Source of the DNA: Leifsonia poae
GTDB taxonomy: Bacteria; Actinomycetota; Actinomycetes; Actinomycetales; Microbacteriaceae
Direction of reading: 5' to 3'
Assembly (NCBI RefSeq): GCF_027921845.1
Contig: NZ_BSEN01000003.1
Span: 163,701 to 227,700, forward strand
DNA: 64,000 nucleotides
The position numbers were made by a program, and so were the translations under genes. The notes beneath the pieces are model-generated. The model worked only from the letters and a program-made list of their open reading frames with translations, searched no databases and was not told the origin of the DNA. Shown here piece by piece: positions 46,344 through 55,152 of the stretch; the first letter of the stretch is position 1; each line of letters begins with the position of its first letter.

Positions 46344-46820
46344 CTAGTTCCAGGAGCCGCCGGCGAGTTGACGCGTGGTCGCGTTGAGCCGGTTGAACAG
46401 GTTCGTCGTCGCGATGTAGAGGACGAGGGCGGCCAGTTGCCGCTCGTCGAAGAAGCTCGCCGCCTCGTCCCACACCTCGTCCGAAACGGCGTCCGACCGG
46501 TCTGCCAGCCGGGTGGCGCTCTCCGCCAGAGCGAGCGCGGCGCGCTCCTCGTCGGTGAAGTACGGCATCTCGCGCCAGGCCACCACCGCGTGCAGGCGCT
46601 CGTCGGTTTCGCCTGCCTGCTTCGCGCTCTTCACGCCGGAATCCACGCACGGGCTGCATCCGTTGATCTGGCTGACCCGCAGATGCACGAGCTCGAGCGT
46701 CGAGTGCGCCAGGTCCGTCTGCCGGGCGGCTTTCATCAGCCCGAAGATCGCCCCCGAAGCGCCGTCGAGGATAGCGACCGGGTTGGACATCCGGGGTGCA
46801 GTGGTCATGGTCGAAGTCAT
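46344..46820 (-). CDS. Carboxymuconolactone decarboxylase / AhpD-like protein
   Basis: A 158-residue helical protein. The CxxC pair lies in NGCSPCVDSG. In most AhpD-like peroxidases the second Cys is followed by a His (CxxCxxxH), but here Gly stands at that place, so redox activity may differ. ATG at 46820. It is divergent from the LysR gene, a usual regulator-target pairing. Confidence 0.8.
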   Translation of the reverse strand: MTSTMTTAPRMSNPVAILDGASGAIFGLMKAARQTDLAHSTLELVHLRVSQINGCSPCVDSGVKSAKQAGETDERLHAVVAWREMPYFTDEERAALALAESATRLADRSDAVSDEVWDEAASFFDERQLAALVLYIATTNLFNRLNATTRQLAGGSWN

Positions 46821-46845
46821 TTCATTTCTCCTTGCCTGGGTGGCT

Positions 46846-46888
46846 GTTCGGAATGTCTGAAAGCCTCGTGGACCAGCAGATTCCGAAC
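46846..46888. promoter_or_regulatory. Perfect inverted repeat between AhpD-like and LysR genes
   Basis: GTTCGGAAT (46846-46854) and ATTCCGAAC (46880-46888) form a perfect 9-bp inverted repeat with 25 bp between. It fits a LysR-type operator controlling both divergent genes. Confidence 0.65.
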
Positions 46889-46939
46889 AATGTCCGGTCA
46901 CGAAAGGAGCATTGCGCCCGGAGTTAACGATCGAGGAGA

Positions 46940-47881
46940 ATGACGCGGGTGGAGCTGCGTGATATCGAGATCTTCCTGACCCTCGCCGAGGAACTGCATT
47001 TCGGTCGCACGGCCGAGAAGCTGTACATCTCAGCGCCCCGGGTGAGTCAGTCGATCGCTCAGCAGGAGAAGCGGATCGGCGCTCCACTGTTCGAGCGCAC
47101 CAGCCGCAAAGTGACCTTGACACCGCTCGGCGTCCAGCTGCGCGACGACCTCGAAGCGGGCTACCGACGCATCCTCAAAGGCGTCGAGGATGCCAGGAAC
47201 ACCGCGCACCATGGTCCGGAAACCCTGACGTTCGGCGTGATGGGCCCGATGTGGCAGGATTTGGCGCCGATGACCGCCGTCTTCCGAAGCCGCTTCCCGC
47301 AGGTCGACTTCCGCCTCCGCGAAATCCGCATCGACGACCCGTTCACACCGATCCGGAACGGCGACATCGACGTCGCGCTCCTCTGGTTACCGGTCGAAGA
47401 GCCCGACCTTCACGTCGGGCCGACGGCTTTCACCGAGCCGATCGTGCTGATGGTCGGACCTGCTCACGAACTCGCCGGCCGCGCCTCGGTTTCTCTCGAA
47501 GAGCTCGCTGCCTACGACATCCTCCCGTCCGGCCTGCCGGTCCCGGACTACTGGGAGGCGGCTGTCTTTCCAACGGCACGCCGGGTGACCGAGAGCGACG
47601 CGCCGACACCCACCCGCGAGGAGGTGCTCTGGTCCATCACCAACGACAGTGAGTCGGTGGCGTTCGCCTGCGGCCAGGGGCTCAAGTACTACGACCGGGG
47701 CACTGCCGTGTACATCCCGATCGACGAAACGCCGACGCTGAGCTGGGGCATGGTCCATCGCACCGGCCAGATCGGCCGCTGGGCTCGCGAGCTCGTCGGC
47801 ATCGCCACGGAACTCGGCCCGATCGATCTCGAATTCGAGTTCGACCCGGGACGACTGCACCGCCTCCATCTGGCCGGGTGA
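46940..47881 (+). CDS. LysR-type transcriptional regulator
   Basis: A 313-residue regulator. The winged helix-turn-helix spans about 3-62 (FLTLAEELHFGRTAEKLYIS, with APRVSQSIAQQEKRIG), followed by a periplasmic-binding-like effector domain (about 90-300). ATG at 46940 has a GAGGAGA ribosome binding site. It probably controls the divergent AhpD-like/ABM genes. Confidence 0.93.
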   Translation: MTRVELRDIEIFLTLAEELHFGRTAEKLYISAPRVSQSIAQQEKRIGAPLFERTSRKVTLTPLGVQLRDDLEAGYRRILKGVEDARNTAHHGPETLTFGVMGPMWQDLAPMTAVFRSRFPQVDFRLREIRIDDPFTPIRNGDIDVALLWLPVEEPDLHVGPTAFTEPIVLMVGPAHELAGRASVSLEELAAYDILPSGLPVPDYWEAAVFPTARRVTESDAPTPTREEVLWSITNDSESVAFACGQGLKYYDRGTAVYIPIDETPTLSWGMVHRTGQIGRWARELVGIATELGPIDLEFEFDPGRLHRLHLAG

Positions 47882-47973
47882 GAACCGCGCGAAGCCTCGC
47901 CAGCTGAGGGCCCGCACACGGCGATCATGCCGAGCCCCTCACCGATGGCCGCCCCCGCCCCGAGCCGGCCGGA

Positions 47974-48315
47974 TCAGCTCGACCGCAGCAGCCGCGCCAG
48001 CGCCAGCCCGGCCGCTGACACCAGCGGAGCCGCGGCGATGACCAGCGCGACCGGATTCGGGCGGAACGTCGGCCCATGGGGCCCGCCGATGTAGGCGCCG
48101 ATCGGTATCGCGTAGCCGCCGCCACCGCCGCCGCTTCCCTCGCCGCGCTTGGCGCCATCCGGATCGTCACCAGACCCCTCGCCGCCTCCGAAGCCGAAGA
48201 CGACGATCGCGACGGGGAGGATGTCGTGTCCGTCGAGCGTGGTCTTCTCGCCGTACGCGAGCCGCGCACCCCAGGAGGGCACGGAGTCAGCCAGTCTCTC
48301 GATGAGGTTCGTCAT
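47974..48315 (-). CDS. GerW/YtfJ family protein
   Basis: A 113-residue protein: MTNLIERLADSVPSWGARL, then LPVAIVVFGFGGGEG and GGGGGGYAIPIGAYIGG, typical of the GerW (YtfJ) family, with a C-terminal hydrophobic helix (about 92-110). In Bacillus the family is linked to spores; in non-sporulating actinobacteria the role is unknown. ATG at 48315; a longer frame to 48402 would add a basic stretch. Confidence 0.82.
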   Translation of the reverse strand: MTNLIERLADSVPSWGARLAYGEKTTLDGHDILPVAIVVFGFGGGEGSGDDPDGAKRGEGSGGGGGGYAIPIGAYIGGPHGPTFRPNPVALVIAAAPLVSAAGLALARLLRSS

Positions 48316-48443
48316 GGAACGACGGTACGCGCGTCCGAGGCCCGCGACCAGAGGCAGTGCCCATCGGCGCCGACGGGGCTCGGATTCAACTCCGGGAGCC
48401 ATGCGGCGCCGAAGCCCTGTCGTGTGAGGTCCCAGCGCTGGGC

Positions 48444-48755
48444 TCAGTCGCCTTTTTCGTGCTTGACGGCGAGCAGGTCGATGGTGTTGAGCTCAGGGTC
48501 CTTCGCCAGCAGGTTCGGACCCACCTCGCCGAGCGCCTTGGGGATGGCGCCGTTCAGGTGCGCTTGCCGCGCATCCTCGTCGGCGAACGTGTCGAAGATG
48601 CCGAAATGCGTATCGTCGATCTGGAAGGCGTACCAGGTGCGGGTCCCCGGTTCGAGGTCGACCAGGGCTTTACCTCCGATCAGGAATTCCTTCAGGTCTC
48701 CTGCTTTGTCGGGCTTCGCTTCGAGTAGTGCCAGTACACCGAGCTTCAGTTCCAT
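48444..48755 (-). CDS. Putative quinol monooxygenase (ABM fold)
   Basis: A 103-residue ferredoxin-like protein: LGVLALLEAKPDKAGDLKEF, then DDTHFGIFDTFADEDARQAH. This is the pattern of YgiN-like quinol monooxygenases. ATG at 48755. Confidence 0.82.
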   Translation of the reverse strand: MELKLGVLALLEAKPDKAGDLKEFLIGGKALVDLEPGTRTWYAFQIDDTHFGIFDTFADEDARQAHLNGAIPKALGEVGPNLLAKDPELNTIDLLAVKHEKGD

Positions 48756-48887
48756 GAGTTTCTCCCTAGCGGGTCGCGACGCCCCGTCATGCAAATTCCG
48801 GAGGCGTCAGCGCGGACGGTACCCCTCGACCGGACGGTCTACTATTCGCCGCCGGCACATCGGCAGCCCAGACCGATCCGCGAGTCG

Positions 48888-49571
48888 TCAACCATCCTCG
48901 TCGGACTTCTTCCTCCCGAAGCGGCGGAGGAAGGCCGGCCTCTGGTCGAATCCGTGACTGGTGAGGCCGTAGAAGACCGGCAGGATGATGAAGATCACCG
49001 ACGCGACGAGCGGGTGGATGAGGAAACCCAACGCCCCCGCCGCCAGGTACAGCACGACCCCGGCAAATGCCCGCGGGCGCTCGTGGGCGAAGTACGAATC
49101 GTCCACATGCTCCTCGGTGAGCTCGGGATGCCGCGCCAGGTGCGAGAAGAACACCAGCCAGGCGAGGCACAGCGCGGCCCCGACGATCGCGTACAGCGCG
49201 ACGGCGACCCGCTCGTCCGTCAGATTGCCCGTCTTGGCCCTGTCGATGATCACAGCTGTCGGCCAAGGCAACAGCGCCAGTGTCGCGAGGATCCCCAAGT
49301 TCGCCCATTGCAGGCCGACGTCCATTTCCCGGATCCGGTTGAAGGCGGCCTTGTGGTTCATCCAGATCACAGCCAGATAGATGTAGGAGGCCGCGTACGC
49401 CAGATACGTCGGCCACTGACCCAGCAGCCCGGCCAGCAGGTCGCCGGGAGGGGTCTTCGGCGGCGTGAGCTCGAGCACCAGGAGCGTGATGACGATCGCG
49501 ATGACGGCGTCGCTGAACGCCTCCGCACGGCGGGTGTCCGTACGCGTCCCCATACTTCGACTATTGGACAT
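48888..49571 (-). CDS. TMEM175 family potassium channel-like protein
   Basis: A 227-residue membrane protein with six predicted helices. The first helix has RRAEAFSDAVIAIVITLLVL, which contains the FSD-x3-AI-x2-T motif of prokaryotic TMEM175 channels. The charged C-terminus (RRFGRKKSDEDG) is cytoplasmic. ATG at 49571. Confidence 0.88.
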   Translation of the reverse strand: MSNSRSMGTRTDTRRAEAFSDAVIAIVITLLVLELTPPKTPPGDLLAGLLGQWPTYLAYAASYIYLAVIWMNHKAAFNRIREMDVGLQWANLGILATLALLPWPTAVIIDRAKTGNLTDERVAVALYAIVGAALCLAWLVFFSHLARHPELTEEHVDDSYFAHERPRAFAGVVLYLAAGALGFLIHPLVASVIFIILPVFYGLTSHGFDQRPAFLRRFGRKKSDEDG

Positions 49572-49615
49572 GTGACGGCCCTCCTCCCTGGGTGCAGCAC
49601 GTGCTCCACGGGGCC

Positions 49616-50140
49616 TCAGGCACCCGACTGTACGCCGGTCGGCGCGGCTGTCTCCCCTGTCATCGAGGCGTCACGCGTCGGCGTCCGGTCTCGTTTCCCG
49701 ATCATCGCCACGCCGAACACCAACAGGCCGAAGGCGAGAGAGGCGAGTTGCAGCAGGAACGGCGCACCGATGCGGCTGTCCCCTCCGTCCGCGGCCACGA
49801 GGGCAGTCAGAACGTCCACGAGCCACTGAACGCTCGCTGCCGCAGCCACGAGGGCGAGCACTCCGAACCCGAGAGCACCGTAGATGCGCCGCGCGTCGTG
49901 GCTCGCCACAAGCACCACCACCGCGATGACAGCGCACACGAGTGCCGGCACCAGGGAAAGCCAGAACGCCGTGATCGAACTCTGGAACTCATCGGCACGA
50001 CCTCCGCCGATCCAGTGCACGGGCACGGTCGCGGGCACACCTCCCCACGACAACTTCGCAGCGACCAGTACGACCGCCGGCACCCACGTCAACGCCGTTG
50101 CCATCGCATACCCGACGCGGATTCCCATCCCCCTGCTCAC
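49616..50140 (-). CDS. DUF1648-like membrane protein
   Basis: A 174-residue protein with four hydrophobic helices. VPVHWIGGGRADEF after the first helix fits the DUF1648 pattern (VPxHW...G.D). GTG at 50140 is the first start; an ATG at 50128 is an alternative. Function unknown. Confidence 0.7.
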   Translation of the reverse strand: MSRGMGIRVGYAMATALTWVPAVVLVAAKLSWGGVPATVPVHWIGGGRADEFQSSITAFWLSLVPALVCAVIAVVVLVASHDARRIYGALGFGVLALVAAAASVQWLVDVLTALVAADGGDSRIGAPFLLQLASLAFGLLVFGVAMIGKRDRTPTRDASMTGETAAPTGVQSGA

Positions 50141-50191
50141 CGTTCCCCTGCCTCCTCGCGAGACCGACAGTCGTCGTCATGACAAACTTAT

Positions 50192-50230
50192 CCACCGAGG
50201 GGGCGATGAACTTGCTAGCCTTCTCGGTGG
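50192..50230. promoter_or_regulatory. Stem-loop ahead of a leader peptide
   Basis: CCACCGAG (50192-50199) pairs perfectly with CTCGGTGG (50223-50230). It lies upstream of the short reading frame at 50260 and the alpha/beta hydrolase gene at 50356. Confidence 0.5.
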
Positions 50231-50259
50231 CCGTACAACTGAGCGAGGAGGTGATACCC

Positions 50260-50310
50260 ATGAACGTATCGACGTGGGTGCTCCTTCTTGAGGTCACGGT
50301 CGGGCGATAG
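50260..50310 (+). CDS. Candidate 16-residue leader peptide
   Basis: ATG at 50260 encodes MNVSTWVLLLEVTVGR and then TAG. Its ribosome binding site GAGGAGGTGA (50246-50255) is among the best in the window. It ends 45 bp before the hydrolase ATG. A longer in-frame reading from about 50206 exists. Leu/Val-rich leaders can regulate the following gene by attenuation; that role is inferred. Confidence 0.4.
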   Translation: MNVSTWVLLLEVTVGR

Positions 50311-50355
50311 GTCGTCCGGGAGCGCCATTCAGCGCATTTCCCGAAAGGCACGACC

Positions 50356-51087
50356 ATGCAATTCACCTCTGAACCGCGTCTCAACGACGGCGTCGTAGAA
50401 CGCGACTTCCTTCTCGGTGAGATTCCGGGCATCCTCTGGACGCCCGAACCCACCTCCACGCCCGCCCCGCTGATCCTGCTCGGACACCCCGGTGGACTGG
50501 CCAGGATGCGGCCGCGGTTGGCCGCCCGAGCTCGGCTCGCCGCGGCAGACGGTTTCGCCGCAGCCACCATCGAGCTCCCCGGCGCCGGCGATCGGCCCAA
50601 GCTGACCGCCGTCGACGCAGCCCGTGCCGACCTGCGCCGGGCACTCGAAGCAGGCGAGCGGGTCGACGACGACATCATCGACCGGCTCGTGCTGCCACTG
50701 GTCGAACAGGCGGTCCCGGAGTGGCGGGCTGCACTGGATGGTCTCCTCTCGCTGCCGGAGATCGAGGGGCCGGTCGGCTACTCGGGCGGGGTGATCTCCA
50801 TCGGCGTCCGGCTGGCAACCGTTGAGCCGCGCATCACCGCAGCGGGGTTGTTCGCCGGGAGCTTCATACCTCGCGCCATCCTCGAGGAGGCCCGCCTCGT
50901 CACGATTCCGCTGCATGTTCTGCTGCAATGGGACGACGAGGGGAACGACCGGCAGGCGGCCCTGGAACTGTTCGACGCATTCGGTTCTCCGGAGAAGAGC
51001 TTGCATGCGAACATGGGCGGCCACACCGGGGTCCCGGCATACGCGGGTGAAGACGCGGCCGCGTTTTTCACGCGGCACCTGGGATAG
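50356..51087 (+). CDS. Alpha/beta hydrolase (dienelactone hydrolase-like)
   Basis: A 243-residue hydrolase. The oxyanion region is ILLGHPGG, the nucleophile is Ser in GYSGG, Asp is in LLQWDDEG and His in NMGGHTGV. The family cleaves small esters; substrate unknown. ATG at 50356 with GAAAGG upstream. Confidence 0.85.
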   Translation: MQFTSEPRLNDGVVERDFLLGEIPGILWTPEPTSTPAPLILLGHPGGLARMRPRLAARARLAAADGFAAATIELPGAGDRPKLTAVDAARADLRRALEAGERVDDDIIDRLVLPLVEQAVPEWRAALDGLLSLPEIEGPVGYSGGVISIGVRLATVEPRITAAGLFAGSFIPRAILEEARLVTIPLHVLLQWDDEGNDRQAALELFDAFGSPEKSLHANMGGHTGVPAYAGEDAAAFFTRHLG

Positions 51088-51113
51088 CGACATGACCCGG
51101 CGTGGTCGGCACC

Positions 51114-51530
51114 TCACCGGAGCTTGAGGAGCCCTCCGTTCGTCGGCATGAAACCGCACGCGTCGAAGTAGAAGGTCTTCAGATGATCTTCGAAGTCGAC
51201 ATGGAGCCATTCGCAGCCGGCCTCGACGGAATGCTCACGTGCGATCTCGATCAGCCGAACTCCGATGCGTTGCCGTCGGACACGTGCCGCAACAGCGGTG
51301 TCTTCCACGAAGGCGTGCGTCGATCCATCCCAGATGATGTTGACGAATCCGACGAGGCCGGCGTCGTCGCGGGCGGTGACCCACCCGAGGCTCAGGCGAC
51401 CGAGTTGGTCGTTCCAGTCGTCCTCGGACGGTTCATGGCCGAATGCTTCGGCGTGCAGCGCATTGATCTCCTCGTCGGCGAATGGTCCTCGCCACTCGAA
51501 TCGGGTGGGGTCGAGATCTGTCTTCAACAT
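51114..51530 (-). CDS. GNAT family N-acetyltransferase
   Basis: A 138-residue acetyltransferase. The acetyl-CoA loop is in ARVRRQRIGVRLIEIA (motif A, R/QxxGxG/A type). Substrate unknown. ATG at 51530. It converges with the hydrolase gene. Confidence 0.88.
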   Translation of the reverse strand: MLKTDLDPTRFEWRGPFADEEINALHAEAFGHEPSEDDWNDQLGRLSLGWVTARDDAGLVGFVNIIWDGSTHAFVEDTAVAARVRRQRIGVRLIEIAREHSVEAGCEWLHVDFEDHLKTFYFDACGFMPTNGGLLKLR

Positions 51531-51732
51531 GATGGTGTGGCTCCTTGGACGGAGGCCACGCGTTCGTGGCCTCTAACGAGTGCGGTCGGAACGGCGAGAC
51601 ACAACCATCAGCCGCTCCTTCCTGCGCTTGGCAACGAGTCGATCACCACGGTGACGCGAGCGTAGCACCCGGCCCGCGGTGCGTTGATCAGCAATCCGGC
51701 AGTGCAGCCGCACACATTGGTAGTGTCAAGCC

Positions 51733-52557
51733 ATGATTCGTCGGGGGGTTGGTCGCGTCACCGCGGCCGTGGTCGCAGCATGCGTCGTGGGGCTGATGTC
51801 GGGATGCGCGCTGCTCGCTCCTCCGACCCGAACGACCCCGCGATCAGAAACGACGTCGCGAGCCGTGCCGATCGCGCAGCCGCTCCCGAACCTTCTCGTC
51901 GCCGGCCAGACGATCGGCACGGGCGAACTTCGTGTCATCGAGCATGAGCCGATCTCGGATCCCGTTGCCGAGCATCCGCTGACGGGGGCCGTGCGCATCG
52001 TGGTCAGGCCGGACCGAGGCATCGAAGTGCGCATCCGCCCGGACGACCCGGCTCACGCCAGCCTGACCGGAATCGATCTGATGATGACCGGTAAGCGGCA
52101 CGACGGCCTCCCGGAGAACATTCAAGACGAGGACCGTTTCGCCCTGAACTCGGATGCGAGCACCACCGCGTCGGATGGCGAACTCGTCATGCCCCTGCTC
52201 GTCGACCTCGCCTCATTCGGCGACCCGACGTTCCTGCACTCGATTGAGGAGACTCCCGCCGGAGACGCGCGGGTGATCGCAGCCGCGGCGATCACGTGGA
52301 CGCTCCCCTCGGCATTCCCGGGCCTGAAGGCCGTCGACAGCGGCTCCGCGACGAACGCCCGCGGACGGACGGTCAGCGACAACGGAACGCTCGCCTATTA
52401 CATCCCGAGCCCCTACGACACGATCTACCAGGTGACCCGGCGCTTCGGCCTCACCGAGACCCAGCTGCTCTGGCTGAACCCTGAACTGCTCGCGAACACT
52501 CCCGACCCCGAGTTGAAGAGCGGAATCGGCGTCAACCTCGACCCGGGCCGCCGCTGA
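51733..52557 (+). CDS. Lipoprotein with C-terminal LysM-like segment
   Basis: A 274-residue lipoprotein: the signal peptide ends GLMSGC (Cys about 25), followed by an Arg/Thr/Pro-rich linker and a beta-rich domain (about 50-200). The C-terminus (YYIPSPYDTIYQVTRRFGLT, then LLWLNPELL) resembles a LysM domain, so it may bind peptidoglycan from the outer face of the membrane. ATG at 51733. Confidence 0.75.
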   Translation: MIRRGVGRVTAAVVAACVVGLMSGCALLAPPTRTTPRSETTSRAVPIAQPLPNLLVAGQTIGTGELRVIEHEPISDPVAEHPLTGAVRIVVRPDRGIEVRIRPDDPAHASLTGIDLMMTGKRHDGLPENIQDEDRFALNSDASTTASDGELVMPLLVDLASFGDPTFLHSIEETPAGDARVIAAAAITWTLPSAFPGLKAVDSGSATNARGRTVSDNGTLAYYIPSPYDTIYQVTRRFGLTETQLLWLNPELLANTPDPELKSGIGVNLDPGRR

Positions 52558-52658
52558 CCACCTCGAGCCACACATCAGAAGTTGGCGCTTGAGCCGGTGC
52601 GATCTGCGGATTAGGTTTGCCACGCGGGGCGCTCGCCTCGGGATGGCGGGGTGGGTCG

Positions 52659-53309
52659 ATGCCTGAGTGGATCAGTTCCCGGCGGTTTCATGACGAGCCG
52701 GGCACGAGCGGCTGGCACGTTTTGTACGGCGGTGCGCAGACCGTGTACCCCACTGGGTCGTTCGCAACCGGCGTGGAGTTCATCCGCCGCATCGCAGCGG
52801 TGACCGCAGAAGTGGGCCGGGAGCCCGACATCGACCTCCGACCGGAGGCAGTCGTCGTTCGCACTGCGGCAACGCCGGGCGGACGACTGGATATCGTCGA
52901 TGCTGACCTCGTGCGGCGCATCTCGGCCATTGCCCAGGAACTGGGGCTCGAGCCCGATCCGTCCCGGCTGCACACGATCCAGATCGCGATCGCCGAGGCA
53001 GAAGGTGTGCATACCGGCGACTTCTGGGTCGCCGCCCTCGGATACGAGGCGGTCGGCGGACTTCTCGTGGACCCGTTGCGGCGGGGGCCGCGGATGTGGT
53101 TCGACGAGATCAGCACGCCGGGTCGGGGCAGGACGCACATCGACGTGGCCGTCCCGAACGACCGGGCGGAAGCCCGGGTCGCCGCCGTCCAGGGTGCTGG
53201 CGGACGCCTGGCCGATGGCTCGAACGCCCCCGCATGGTGGACCCTGGCCTCGGCCGACAACCACGGCATCGATATCGCCGCGTGGGGCGACGTCGACGAC
53301 GACGCGTGA
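52659..53309 (+). CDS. VOC-family protein with pterin-dehydratase-like N-terminus
   Basis: A 216-residue protein. The N-terminal part (about 1-110) resembles pterin-4a-carbinolamine dehydratase-like domains (SFATGVEFIRRIAAVTAEVG, then a strand with EAVVVRTA). The C-terminal part is one VOC half (GDFWVAALGYEAVG, then HIDVAVP). Such fusions occur in actinobacteria. ATG at 52659; the stop overlaps the next gene by 4 bp. Confidence 0.72.
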   Translation: MPEWISSRRFHDEPGTSGWHVLYGGAQTVYPTGSFATGVEFIRRIAAVTAEVGREPDIDLRPEAVVVRTAATPGGRLDIVDADLVRRISAIAQELGLEPDPSRLHTIQIAIAEAEGVHTGDFWVAALGYEAVGGLLVDPLRRGPRMWFDEISTPGRGRTHIDVAVPNDRAEARVAAVQGAGGRLADGSNAPAWWTLASADNHGIDIAAWGDVDDDA

Positions 53310-53938
53310 CCCAGGTGCTCCTCGTCCATGGTGGTCTCTGGGACGACATGGATGCGAACCGGTTCTGGAAGCGATCGGGAGTCGTCGACGGCTTGCGGGG
53401 CCGCGGATTCACCGTCATCGCACCCGACCGAGCGCCGCGCGCGCCCAGCTGGAAAGCCGAGTCGGCGCACCTGCAGTCGTGGCTTCCGGGCGAAGGGGCG
53501 ACCGTCGTGGCCGGCTCGAACGGCTGTTCGGCGGCCCTCCGGTTAGCTCTCTCCGAACCTGACCGCGTTCATCGGTTGCTGCTGGCGTGGCCGGCGACGC
53601 CGCGGGACGAGCGCGACCGTCTTCTCGGGCAGGGCGCGCCACCGGACGTCGCAGACGCACTGCTTCGCGGCGAGACCGTACGTGGCGTGACCGATGAGGA
53701 GATCGCCGCGTTTCGCATCCCCGTGGCGGTGCTGCCGTCGGTCCCCGAGAATCCGGCACATCAACGCACCACCGTCGATCGCCTGCTTCAGCTCCTGCCC
53801 GCGCCTCAGGAACTGCCTGGTTGTCCGGAGCCACCCCACCCGCTCTTCGCGACGCACGTCGAGGAGTTCGTGAACTCGGTGACCCGTTTCGTCGACGACC
53901 GAGAGGAGCCGGGGCGTTTGGCCGTCAGTTCTTCTTGA
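53306..53938 (+). CDS. Alpha/beta hydrolase-fold protein with altered nucleophile
   Basis: A 210-residue protein with the alpha/beta hydrolase pattern VLLVHGGLWDDMD and an elbow at VVAGSNGCS, where the usual Ser of GxSxG aligns with Asn. A His is near the C-terminus (HPLFATHVEEF). It may be non-catalytic or use a different residue. The GTG at 53306 overlaps the preceding stop (GTGA). Confidence 0.72.
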   Translation: MTQVLLVHGGLWDDMDANRFWKRSGVVDGLRGRGFTVIAPDRAPRAPSWKAESAHLQSWLPGEGATVVAGSNGCSAALRLALSEPDRVHRLLLAWPATPRDERDRLLGQGAPPDVADALLRGETVRGVTDEEIAAFRIPVAVLPSVPENPAHQRTTVDRLLQLLPAPQELPGCPEPPHPLFATHVEEFVNSVTRFVDDREEPGRLAVSSS

Positions 53939-54389
53939 GCTCTTCGGTCTTCTTGAGCTCTTCGGCGAACATCACGATGATGCCGCTCGGACCGCGCACG
54001 TACGACAGCTTGTAGATGTCCTCGTAGGTGGCCACTCCGCGAAGCGGGAAGCAGCCGTGCTTCGCCGCGATCTCGAGGGCGTCGTCGATGTCGTCGACGG
54101 AGAAGGCGACGCGGTGCATGCCGATCTCGTTGGGGAGGGTGGGTTCCGTCTCGATGGCCTCGGGATGGATGTACTCGAAGAGCTCGAGGCGGCCGTTGCC
54201 GTCTGGCGTCTGGAGCATGGCGATGTTCGCGTGGTTTCCATCGAGGCCAACCGCGGTGTCCGTCCACTCGCCGCTGACCGTGTCGCGGCCGAGGACGCTC
54301 AGGCCGAGGTCGGTGAAGAAGGAGATCGCTGCTTCGAGGTCGCGAACTGCGATGCCGACGTTCTCAAGTTTGATGTTCACGCGCTGCAT
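53925..54389 (-). CDS. VOC family protein (glyoxalase-like)
   Basis: A 154-residue single-domain VOC protein: LENVGIAVRDLEAAISFFTD, FEYIHP, MHRVAFSVDDIDDA and PSGIIVMFAEEL are the expected metal-binding strand motifs. It probably binds a small metabolite or drug. The C-terminal tail is acidic/Lys-rich. The 3' end overlaps the previous gene by 14 bp on the opposite strand. Confidence 0.85.
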   Translation of the reverse strand: MQRVNIKLENVGIAVRDLEAAISFFTDLGLSVLGRDTVSGEWTDTAVGLDGNHANIAMLQTPDGNGRLELFEYIHPEAIETEPTLPNEIGMHRVAFSVDDIDDALEIAAKHGCFPLRGVATYEDIYKLSYVRGPSGIIVMFAEELKKTEELKKN

Positions 54390-54438
54390 CCTACCGAGAG
54401 TCGCTCACGAGGGGCCGGGTCGAGAAGTCGGTCGGGAC

Positions 54439-54834
54439 CTACGCGCGCTCGATCGTGCGGCCCGGCATCGCCTCGGCGAGCGCGATGCGCGATTCGGGCG
54501 CGCCGAAGGTACTGGCGAAGTACTGCGTCTCGTGCGCGACGGCGCCGTCGGCGAACTCCATCACCGAAACCGAATAGCTCGGCGCACCGTCGTAGGTGAT
54601 GATGACTTCGCTCACCCAGAGGTCACCGCTGCCGACGATCCGCAGCACGCTGAACCGCCGATCGGCCGGATGGCCGCCCCGCTGCGCCGCGATGGTCGAC
54701 CGGCCGCGGTAACGCTCACCCGATTGCGGATAGTCGAGGATCGCGTCCTCCGCATAGATCGCGTGCTCGATGTCGGTGTCGCCGGCTTCCGATGCCCGCC
54801 AGTGTTCTTCGACCGCCGCTCTGATCGCATCCAT
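54439..54834 (-). CDS. SnoaL-like / nuclear transport factor 2 fold protein
   Basis: A 131-residue NTF2-like protein. MDAIRAAVEEHWRASEAGD, then YAEDAILDYPQSGERYRGRS, are typical of SnoaL-like domains. Function unknown. ATG at 54834. Confidence 0.82.
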   Translation of the reverse strand: MDAIRAAVEEHWRASEAGDTDIEHAIYAEDAILDYPQSGERYRGRSTIAAQRGGHPADRRFSVLRIVGSGDLWVSEVIITYDGAPSYSVSVMEFADGAVAHETQYFASTFGAPESRIALAEAMPGRTIERA

Positions 54835-55152
54835 GGCGCCAGTCTCCTCCGTGACCGGGACCCGAGCGACCTCGTGCACAGCCGGGACCGATTCAGATGG
54901 GGAGAACCGGCCCCGGAAGACGGCGCTGATTCCCGACACAACGACGCCCGACTGCATGGGGAGCAGGCGATCGACCCGGAGCGCCCGCTTCCTCATCGAA
55001 CGTTAGGCGCCCCACTCAGCGCGACAACACGTCTGTCCTCCGCTGCGCGCCGGCACCCTTCGACCCCCAGGTGATGGCCTGGCTTCTACGTGCTCCGCGA
55101 CCGCCGAATGGGGGTGAGCCAAGGACGGGCATGGAGAGTAACCTTGCGCTTT
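54835..55152. other. Intergenic between divergent genes
   Basis: 318 bp with no supportable gene. It holds the promoters of the SnoaL-like gene and the acyltransferase gene. Confidence 0.5.
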
